Shown one piece after another: positions 50,048 through 56,030 of a stretch of DNA of 56,030 nucleotides; positions within the stretch are counted from its first letter, which is position 1, and each line of letters starts with the position of its first letter. The stretch is from CAZADA01 sp964636945 (lineage in GTDB: Bacteria > Pseudomonadota > Alphaproteobacteria > Caulobacterales > Maricaulaceae): NCBI GenBank assembly GCA_964636945.1, contig CAZWVH010000010.1, positions 1-56,030 on the forward strand, written 5' to 3'. Made by a program: the position numbers and the translations under genes. The notes below the pieces were generated by a model that saw only the letters and a list, made by a program, of their open reading frames with translations, made no database searches and had not been told where the DNA came from.

Positions 50048-52707
50048 ACCGCTTCGCTGCGCGCGGCGGCGAGGGCTTCGCGGATGGCGATGATGGCCTT
50101 GTCGGCGTCCACGCCGTTTGGACCGCCGGCCTGGGCCATGTCGGGACGCCCGCCGCCGCCCTTGCCGCCCACGGCTTCTGCGCCCGCGCGCACCAAATCG
50201 CGCGCATCGACCTTGCCGGCGAGGTCTTCGGTGACGCCCACGGCCAAGGCCGCCTTACCGTCATTGACCCCGACAAATGCCGCCACGCCCGAGCCGAGCT
50301 GATCCTTGGCCTGGTCGATCATGGCGCGCAAATCCTTGCCGCCCACGCCGTCGGCCACTTTGGCGATCAGCTTGATCCCGGCCACGTCTTCCGGTGCGAA
50401 CGCGCTCGCGCCGCCGCCGCCCAACGCCAATTGCTTTTTCGCCTCAGCCAAGGCGCGCTCGAGAGATTTACGCTCCTCAAGCAGCGCGCGCAGGCGATCC
50501 TCGGCCTCGTCCAGCGGTGTTTTGAGCAAGCTCGCCAAGCGATCCGCCTTGGCGGCTTTTTCATCGAACCAAACCTTGGCGCCTTCGCCGGTGAGCGCTT
50601 CGATCCGGCGCACGCCGGCGGCTACACCGCTCTCGCCCACAATCTTGAACACGCCGACATCTCCGGTGCGCGCCACATGGGTGCCCCCGCAAAGCTCCAC
50701 CGAATAGGGCTTGCGCAGATTGTCGGGATCCTTGCCCAAGGTGAGCACGCGCACCCGGTCGCCGTATTTCTCGCCGAACAGCGCCAGCGCGCCGGCCTCA
50801 ATGGCTTTGGCGGGCGCCATTTCCTCGATTTTGGCCGCCGCATTGCTGCGAATGATGGTGTTGACTTCGTCTTCAATGGCGGTGAGTTCGGCCTGGGTGA
50901 CTGGCTGGCCATGGGAGAAATCGAACCGCAGCCGGTCAGGTCCCACATAGGAGCCCTTTTGCGTCACGTGCGGCCCCAGTGTCCGGCGCAATGCGGCGTG
51001 CAGTAAATGCGTGGCCGAATGGTTGGCCATGGTGGCCTCGCGCCGGTCGGTATCGATCTCCAGGGTCAGGGTTTGCCCAGCCTCAATCGTTCCGCGCGTC
51101 ACGCGGCCTTGGTGGACATACACGCCTGCAGCTTTACGCACATCACTGATGGCGACCTCAATTCCGCGCGCGCGTGCAGTTCCGGCATCACCAATTTGGC
51201 CCCCACCCTCGGCGTAGAACGGTGTTTTCTTGAACACCAGCTGGACCTCATCGCCCGGGCTAGCGCGCCGGGTGAAGGAACCATTCTTGAAGATCACCAA
51301 CAGCTCTGATTTGGCCTTGGTCTTGGCGTAGCCGAGAAACTCGGTTTCGCCGTGATCGACGGCGAACTGCGCCCAATCGGCGTTGACCATGGCGTCGCCC
51401 GAACCGGACCAGCTCTCCCGGCCCTTTTCCTTTTGCTTATCCAGTTCAGCATTGAAGCCATCCAGGTCCACGCTGATCCCACGCGGACGCAAGACGTCCT
51501 GGGTCAAATCGACGGGAAAGCCATAGGTGTCGTACAGTTTGAACGCGGTGGCGCCGGCCAGCGCTTGGCCCTCGGACAAGTCCGCGGCGGCCTCCTCCAG
51601 GATCGACATGCCGCGCCCCAGCGTGCGTTGGAAGCGCTCTTCTTCTTGGCGCAGCGTGTCTTCGATGGCGGCTTGGGCGCGCGTCAGTTCGGGAAACGCC
51701 TCGCCCATTTGTGTGACCAGCTCGGGCACGAGCGAATAAATCACCGGCTCCTTGGCGCCCAGCACATGGGCGTGACGCATGGCGCGGCGCATGATCCGGC
51801 GCAGCACATAACCCCTGCCCTCATTGGACGGGCTGACGCCGTCGGCGATCAAGAAACTGGTGGCGCGCAAATGGTCGGCGATGACGCGATGGCTGGCGGC
51901 CGCCTCGCCTTCGGCCTTGACGCTGAGCGCCTCTTCCGATGCGCCGATCAGCGCGCGAAACAGGTCTGTGTCATAGTTGGAGTGCACGCCTTGCAACACC
52001 GCCGCGACGCGCTCCAGGCCCATGCCGGTGTCGATGGACGGCTTGGGCAAGTTGGCGCGAGAACCATCCTCGGCCTGATTGAACTGCATGAACACCAGGT
52101 TCCAGATCTCCACGAACCGGTCGCCGTCCTCGTCCGGCGAACCGGGCGGACCGCCGGGGATTTCAGGTCCGTGGTCAAAGAAAATCTCGGAGCACGGACC
52201 GCATGGGCCAACGGGGCCCATGGACCAGAAATTGTCCGATGTGGCGATGCGAATAATGCGCTCGTCCGGCAAGCTGGCAATTTTGCGCCAAAGCCCATGG
52301 GCCTCATCATCTTCAGCGTAAACGGTGACCAACAAGCGGTCAGCGTCCAACCCATACTCTGTGGTCACGAGCGTCCAGGCCAGCTCAATGGCGCGCTCTT
52401 TGAAGTAATCGCCGAAGGAAAAATTGCCGAGCATCTCGAAAAACGTGTGGTGGCGTGCGGTATAGCCCACATTGTCGAGATCATTGTGTTTGCCGCCCGC
52501 GCGCACGCATTTTTGCGATGAGACAGCGCGCGGAAACTTGGCCGGCTCTGCTCCCGTGAACACGCCCTTGAACGGCACCATGCCCGCATTGGTGAACAAC
52601 AGTGTGGGATCATCGGGCACAAGGGGGCTGGACGGGACCACTTCATGGTCGCGCTCCCCGAAGAAGTTCAAGAATGTGGCGCGAATGTCGCGCAATGACG
52701 TGGTCAA
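50044..52707 (-). CDS. alaS: Alanyl-tRNA synthetase
   Basis: The 887-residue enzyme charges tRNA-Ala. It has the class II catalytic core (SSQKCVRAGGKHNDLDNVG, TFFEMLGNFSFGDYFK), an editing domain with HSATHLLHAALR and CGGTHV, and the C-terminal coiled and glycine-rich domain (GGKGGGGRPDMAQAGG). The best start is TTG at 52707 (TTSLRDIRATFLNFF), with a GGGAG site 7 bases ahead. A longer ATG frame from 52773 adds 22 residues atypical for AlaS. Confidence 0.96.
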   Translation of the reverse strand: MTTSLRDIRATFLNFFGERDHEVVPSSPLVPDDPTLLFTNAGMVPFKGVFTGAEPAKFPRAVSSQKCVRAGGKHNDLDNVGYTARHHTFFEMLGNFSFGDYFKERAIELAWTLVTTEYGLDADRLLVTVYAEDDEAHGLWRKIASLPDERIIRIATSDNFWSMGPVGPCGPCSEIFFDHGPEIPGGPPGSPDEDGDRFVEIWNLVFMQFNQAEDGSRANLPKPSIDTGMGLERVAAVLQGVHSNYDTDLFRALIGASEEALSVKAEGEAAASHRVIADHLRATSFLIADGVSPSNEGRGYVLRRIMRRAMRHAHVLGAKEPVIYSLVPELVTQMGEAFPELTRAQAAIEDTLRQEEERFQRTLGRGMSILEEAAADLSEGQALAGATAFKLYDTYGFPVDLTQDVLRPRGISVDLDGFNAELDKQKEKGRESWSGSGDAMVNADWAQFAVDHGETEFLGYAKTKAKSELLVIFKNGSFTRRASPGDEVQLVFKKTPFYAEGGGQIGDAGTARARGIEVAISDVRKAAGVYVHQGRVTRGTIEAGQTLTLEIDTDRREATMANHSATHLLHAALRRTLGPHVTQKGSYVGPDRLRFDFSHGQPVTQAELTAIEDEVNTIIRSNAAAKIEEMAPAKAIEAGALALFGEKYGDRVRVLTLGKDPDNLRKPYSVELCGGTHVARTGDVGVFKIVGESGVAAGVRRIEALTGEGAKVWFDEKAAKADRLASLLKTPLDEAEDRLRALLEERKSLERALAEAKKQLALGGGGASAFAPEDVAGIKLIAKVADGVGGKDLRAMIDQAKDQLGSGVAAFVGVNDGKAALAVGVTEDLAGKVDARDLVRAGAEAVGGKGGGGRPDMAQAGGPNGVDADKAIIAIREALAAARSEAV

Positions 52708-52924
52708 CGGCCTGCTCCCACACGGCAATGAATTTTGTTGGTCTGTTGGGTAGTTATGTAGAGGCGCCCGCACGCGGACACAAACCGCAGATGCGCATGA
52801 TCACGGCAGATTTACACGCTTAAGCAAGAGAGACGCTGTGAACACCGCAGCGGTAAGCAGGGGTATTCGTTCACGTATCCGCCTGTCATGATGCATGGGA
52901 TCACTGGCGAATTGGAGAGATGTC

Positions 52925-53710
52925 ATGCCTGGACTGCAGCTCGCAGCGCGCCTTGTTGCAATGACGTCGTTTGCGTTGGTGGGATTCATCGCGCCGGCGC
53001 TGGCGCAACAGGACACGGATTTGGACGCCTTTCTCACCGAAATCGCGCTGCCGCCGTCTGATCAAGCCATGGCGCAAATCCCCGATCTCGGCCGCAAACT
53101 CTTAGCGTTGCGCAGTTATGTGCGCGCGGGCTCAAGCCTAGAGGAGCGATGGAGCTGGACTGAGGCGGAAATCCAAGCCTTTGAGGGCTCAGATGAGCAA
53201 AAGGCTCTGCTTGCTGAGGTCGCGGCGGTGAACGCGCATTTCAGTCGGGCCAATCCGGGCTATTCGCTCTACGCCAATACGCGCGTGCGCTCCCTCGACG
53301 TGCAGATCGAGCGCTGGAACTCCAATGAGTCAGTGGGCGCAGCGGCGGCGGAAATGCTAGCCGGTTGGCAAGCGGAGTTCGGCGACCAGCTTAACGCCTC
53401 AAGGGAACTCGATTCAGACGCCGTGCGCGGCTGGGCCGCAAGCTTTCGTCCTTCCAAACGCGCCAATTTGGCCGCGCCCGGCCTGACATTGCACGGCCAA
53501 GCCCACGCCATTGACTTTCAGGTCATGCAGGACGGTGAAATCATTGCTGGGGCCAATTCGAAACAGATCGAAACGGTCTGGCGCGCCAAAGGCTGGGACC
53601 AAAAACTGAAAGCCAGCGTGGACGCTGCAGGGCCGTCCTTCTCCGGTCCGCTCACTGCGCCCGATGAGCCCTGGCATTATGATTATGAGCCGGGAAGTCA
53701 AAGACATTGA
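52925..53710 (+). CDS. Exported M15-like D-alanyl-D-alanine carboxypeptidase-type protein
   Basis: The 261 residues have a signal peptide (ends APALA|QQD) and a C-terminal domain with the M15 zinc pattern H190-x6-D197 (LHGQAHAIDF) and E248-P-W-H251 (DEPWHYDY). This fits VanY/VanX-type peptidases that trim peptidoglycan stems. The N-terminal 180 residues are an extension of unknown fold. ATG 52925 has a GGAGAG site; the frame's first codon is 52895. Confidence 0.8.
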   Translation: MPGLQLAARLVAMTSFALVGFIAPALAQQDTDLDAFLTEIALPPSDQAMAQIPDLGRKLLALRSYVRAGSSLEERWSWTEAEIQAFEGSDEQKALLAEVAAVNAHFSRANPGYSLYANTRVRSLDVQIERWNSNESVGAAAAEMLAGWQAEFGDQLNASRELDSDAVRGWAASFRPSKRANLAAPGLTLHGQAHAIDFQVMQDGEIIAGANSKQIETVWRAKGWDQKLKASVDAAGPSFSGPLTAPDEPWHYDYEPGSQRH

Positions 53711-53807
53711 AAACGCTTGCCCTGTCCGACCACAAAATCGTTTTGGAACGCGGCAGCTACTCCTGCGTTGTTGTGGTGTGACCACGTGACGTCGCCCTCC
53801 ACGCTCC

Positions 53808-53828
53808 CCGGTTACTGTCCGGTTACTG
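53808..53828 (+). repeat. Tandem CCGGTTACTG repeat
   Basis: Two perfect copies of CCGGTTACTG lie at 53808-53817 and 53819-53828, one helical turn apart and about 35 bases before ATG 53862. They may be a binding site for a regulator of the PRC-barrel gene. Confidence 0.4.
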
Positions 53829-53861
53829 CGCGGGCGCGACTCACAATGAAGGAGACGCCCC

Positions 53862-54131
53862 ATGAAGACCATGTTAGCCACCACTGCCCTAGCCGGTTTG
53901 TCGCTTATCGCCATTCCATTCGCCAATGCTCAGTGCAAAGCCACCAACTCAGAATATGGGTCAAACATTCGCGAACGGATGGAAGAACAGGACGCCTTCA
54001 GCCGCACAATATTCAATGATATCAGGCAATTGCGCAGGGCGGCCGTGACCCTCGCCGAACGTGTCCAGATGGATGCATGCAAAGCCATCGTGGAAGCAAT
54101 CGATGAGATCTTCGAAGATCACGCCACCTAG
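53862..54131 (+). CDS. Exported protein: N-terminal half of interrupted PRC-barrel gene
   Basis: The 89-residue frame has a signal peptide (ends FANAQ) and a helical domain with two Cys (residues 25 and 72). It ends at TAG 54129-54131. The frame continues open after this TAG for 66 sense codons into the PRC-barrel ORF at 54330. The TAG therefore looks like a break within one gene rather than a natural end. It has an AAGGAGA site before ATG 53862. Confidence 0.7.
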   Translation: MKTMLATTALAGLSLIAIPFANAQCKATNSEYGSNIRERMEEQDAFSRTIFNDIRQLRRAAVTLAERVQMDACKAIVEAIDEIFEDHAT

Positions 54132-54329
54132 GCGGGAAACAGCTCTCAAGCCGGATACGGTTCGAGCGCCAATTCCCGACGTCAATTTAACCAAGACAAG
54201 TATGATTCTGGCGCGCAATCGAGCAGCGCAGCTGAAACCGGTCGCGAACAGCGCGAGTCTGACAAAGAGAACCAACGGAGTTCACGGGTCGATCAAGCCA
54301 AGTCGCGCACCAGTACTGATGCTCGGATC

Positions 54330-54686
54330 ATGCAGAATGGGCGCTTCCGCATCGGCGACCTGATGGGAGCAAAAGTCGATAATCAAGACGGCGATCAGGT
54401 CGGTACGATCTCCGACATCATCTTCAACGAGGACGCTGAGCCGCAATTGGCGATTGTCAGCTATGGCGGATTTCTCGGGATCAACGAGCAGTCTTCAGCC
54501 GTGCCATTCGATCTGATTAAGGGGCCAGAAGACACGAGAGAAGGCGTAATGATCCCGCTCAACCAAGCGGAGCTTACCGCGGCCCCGCAGTTCGAAGACG
54601 GATCGTTTGAGTGGTTGTCCGACGACGACTGGATCGATGACAATAATGACTATTACGACGAATTTGATAATGGCGGGTCGTCATAA
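54330..54686 (+). CDS. PRC-barrel domain: C-terminal half of interrupted gene
   Basis: The 118-residue piece is a PRC-barrel: RIGDLMGAKVDNQDGDQVGTISDIIF and AIVSYGGFLGINEQSSAVPFDLI, split. PRC barrels are small beta domains in RNA processing and envelope stress proteins. ATG 54330 lacks a good ribosome-binding site, and the piece has no signal peptide of its own. Both facts point to readthrough or a broken gene rather than a free-standing gene. An acidic tail (EWLSDDDWIDDNNDYYDEFD) closes it. Confidence 0.7.
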   Translation: MQNGRFRIGDLMGAKVDNQDGDQVGTISDIIFNEDAEPQLAIVSYGGFLGINEQSSAVPFDLIKGPEDTREGVMIPLNQAELTAAPQFEDGSFEWLSDDDWIDDNNDYYDEFDNGGSS

Positions 54687-55014
54687 ACCTGGATCCCACT
54701 GCAAGGATTGATTGAGCACAGGTTCGACTTTGGCCCGTCCGACATTGGTTTGGACGGGCCTCTTATTGCCTGGCAAGGAGCGACCGCCATTCAGCTGAAC
54801 AAATATGGATGACCATATGGGTCTTTGGTTGAGAATGAATGCTTCGCCTTGGCTCGACTGCTCAGTGGGGGACACCCCAAGAAAGAGCCCTAATGCGTCG
54901 ATCCAAAATCCAGTGCGTTCATCCAAAATGTCGCTTGGCAGGCGCTGAAGTCCATGGCTTCAACGGAAGGGAAACGGCCAACCCATCGCCATGAATGTTC
55001 CGCCAAAAACCGCC
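54687..55014. other. Intergenic region between PRC-barrel gene and recA
   Basis: These 328 bases have no supported gene. They hold the terminator at 54732-54760 and a perfect palindrome ATATGG-ATGA-CCATAT at 54803-54818. An imperfect direct repeat lies at 54893-54909 and 54913-54929 (each ends in ATCCAAAAT). A minus-strand frame (54681-54926) lacks coding character. No recA terminator with a U-tract is visible. Confidence 0.5.
54732..54760 (+). terminator. Terminator after the PRC-barrel gene
   Basis: A perfect 9-bp stem GGCCCGTCC/GGACGGGCC with an 11-base loop is followed by TCTTATT. It lies 45 bases after the PRC-barrel stop. Confidence 0.75.
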
Positions 55015-56030
55015 CTATTCGGCGGCCACATCCCCGCCAAGCATGTCTTCCACGAAGAGACCCGCATTGCGGCGCACTTCGTTTTCGATCTTCCCAGCGA
55101 TGTCAGGGTTTTCAATCAAGAACCGGCGGGCATTTTCCCGGCCCTGGCCGATGCGATCCGCGCCATAAGAATACCATGCGCCGGATTTCTCCACTGCACC
55201 GACTTTCACGCCCAGATCAAGGATTTCGCCTGCCTTTGAAATGCCCTCGCCATAGAGAATATCGAACTCCACTTCACGGAAGGGCGGCGCAACCTTGTTT
55301 TTCACGACTTTGACGCGGGTTTGGTTGCCGATGATTTCATCCCCGCGCTTAAGCCCGCCAATGCGACGAATGTCCAAACGCACGGAGGAGTAAAATTTCA
55401 ACGCATTGCCGCCCGTGGTCGTTTCCGGCGAACCGAACATCACCCCGATTTTGTGTCGGATCTGATTGATAAAGATCACAATGGTTTTCGATTTGGAAAT
55501 GGAGGCAGTGAGCTTCCGCAAAGCCTGGCTCATCAGTCGGGCCTGTAGGCCAGGCAGGCTGTCGCCCATTTCGCCCTCTAGCTCAGCGCGCGGCGTGAGC
55601 GCGGCCACCGAATCGATCACCAACACATCAATGGCGCCAGACCGCACCAGCGTGTCGGCAATTTCCAAGGCTTGCTCGCCGGCGTCGGGCTGAGACACCA
55701 AGAGTTCGCTCACATCCACGCCCAGCTTGCCCGCATAGACCGGATCGAGCGCGTGCTCGGCATCCACAAACGCAGCCACGCCGCCTTCCGCTTGCGCACA
55801 GGCCACGCAATGCAAAGCAAGCGTGGTTTTGCCCGAAGATTCCGGACCGTAAATCTCAATGATCCGCCCGCGCGGCAAACCGCCAATGCCCAGCGCGATA
55901 TCCAAGCCCAGCGAGCCGGTGGAGACGGCGTCAATGTCCATGGCCTCCACTTGGCCCAGTCGCATGATTGAGCCTTTGCCGAAGGCTTTGTCGATTTGCC
56001 CGAGCGCGGCTTCCAGCGCCCGTTGCTTAT
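55015..56030 (-). CDS. recA: Recombinase A (5' end off window)
   Basis: About 338 residues are readable. The frame extends upstream of the internal Met at 55965 through KQRALEAALGQIDKAFGKGS to the window edge, so the true start is only a few codons beyond. Walker A is GPESSGKTT, Walker B LVIDSVAAL, and the L1/L2 region GEMGDSLPGLQARLMSQALRKL ... GGNALKFY is intact. RecA binds ssDNA, drives strand exchange and triggers LexA cleavage. The C-terminus is short and moderately acidic. Confidence 0.98.
   Translation of the reverse strand, partial: KQRALEAALGQIDKAFGKGSIMRLGQVEAMDIDAVSTGSLGLDIALGIGGLPRGRIIEIYGPESSGKTTLALHCVACAQAEGGVAAFVDAEHALDPVYAGKLGVDVSELLVSQPDAGEQALEIADTLVRSGAIDVLVIDSVAALTPRAELEGEMGDSLPGLQARLMSQALRKLTASISKSKTIVIFINQIRHKIGVMFGSPETTTGGNALKFYSSVRLDIRRIGGLKRGDEIIGNQTRVKVVKNKVAPPFREVEFDILYGEGISKAGEILDLGVKVGAVEKSGAWYSYGADRIGQGRENARRFLIENPDIAGKIENEVRRNAGLFVEDMLGGDVAAE

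Noticed and set aside
54681..54926. 81-aa minus-strand ORF downstream of the PRC-barrel gene
   Set aside because: It runs through the terminator hairpin and shows no domain, signal or start site.
1..56030. CRISPR arrays, insertion sequences, prophage or integrative elements
   Set aside because: No regularly spaced repeats, transposase, integrase or phage structural genes were seen; gene content is chromosomal throughout.

Overview
The window is a stretch of ordinary chromosome from an alphaproteobacterium, most likely a Caulobacterales/Hyphomonadales/Maricaulales-type marine or freshwater organism. This assignment is inference. It rests on moderately high GC, the local order recA / alaS / icd, the block HDAC / xseB / ispA / dxs / tlyA, a TIGR02301 protein, DUF1289 and DUF938 proteins, YceI proteins beside cytochrome b561, and frequent GTG or TTG starts. 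A run of exactly 100 N at 3510-3609 shows that the sequence is a scaffold, so it is a draft genome or metagenome bin. I found no tRNA, rRNA, CRISPR array, insertion sequence, integrase or prophage gene.

Layout. 1-3509: GST and crotonase pair, DUF1289 protein, periplasmic-type aspartic protease, TauE/SafE permease, and a DUF938 methyltransferase cut by the gap. 3610-7561: a small ORF, DusA, a TRIC/YadS-type membrane protein, PdxH and AroC. 7562-15694: small lipoprotein candidate, outer-membrane barrel, CNNM/CBS protein, compact endonuclease V, secreted arylsulfatase, two coupled methyltransferases and a glycine-zipper envelope protein. 15745-22395: a minus-strand run SDR-HDAC-histidine phosphatase-xseB-ispA-dxs-tlyA that includes the entry to isoprenoid synthesis. 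22494-29042: signal peptidase I, acyl-CoA dehydrogenase, then three YceI-domain genes (the third fused to cytochrome b561) and tsaC. 29340-34851: FAD-linked oxidase, yaaA, 3-hydroxybutyrate dehydrogenase, patatin, NUDIX, TIGR02301 and a small protein. 35115-39532: secreted protein, pyrC, GT9 glycosyltransferase, ygfZ and tag. 39657-44858: TIR-TM-LysM protein, lipoprotein, rpsD, DUF6572-like protein, trmJ and a DUF4239 membrane protein. 45153-48252: icd, a hypothetical protein and a lipoprotein carrying phospholipase A2 signatures. 48280-50047: DUF6768 with an ECF sigma factor, divergent from a membrane protein with an XRE regulator. 50044-56030: alaS, an M15-like peptidase, a PRC-barrel gene split by an in-frame TAG, and recA running off the end.

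Most of the window is housekeeping. The parts that deserve a second look are these: (i) 39657-41273, a single protein with a cytoplasmic TIR domain carrying the expected catalytic-type Glu, one membrane span, an Ala/Glu-rich coiled stalk and a periplasmic LysM-like domain; (ii) 46858-48252, a lipoprotein with both a phospholipase A2 calcium-loop signature and the C-x-x-H-D-x-C active-site signature, followed by a large domain of unknown function; (iii) 53862-54686, one secreted PRC-barrel reading frame interrupted by an amber codon; (iv) a long hairpin at 35040-35089 whose imperfect pairs become G-U pairs only on the minus strand; (v) the YceI/cytochrome b561 cluster; and (vi) a cluster of ACAT/ATGT palindromes over the promoter of the membrane protein/XRE pair. 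All functional statements come from motifs and reading frames seen by eye; no database search was run.
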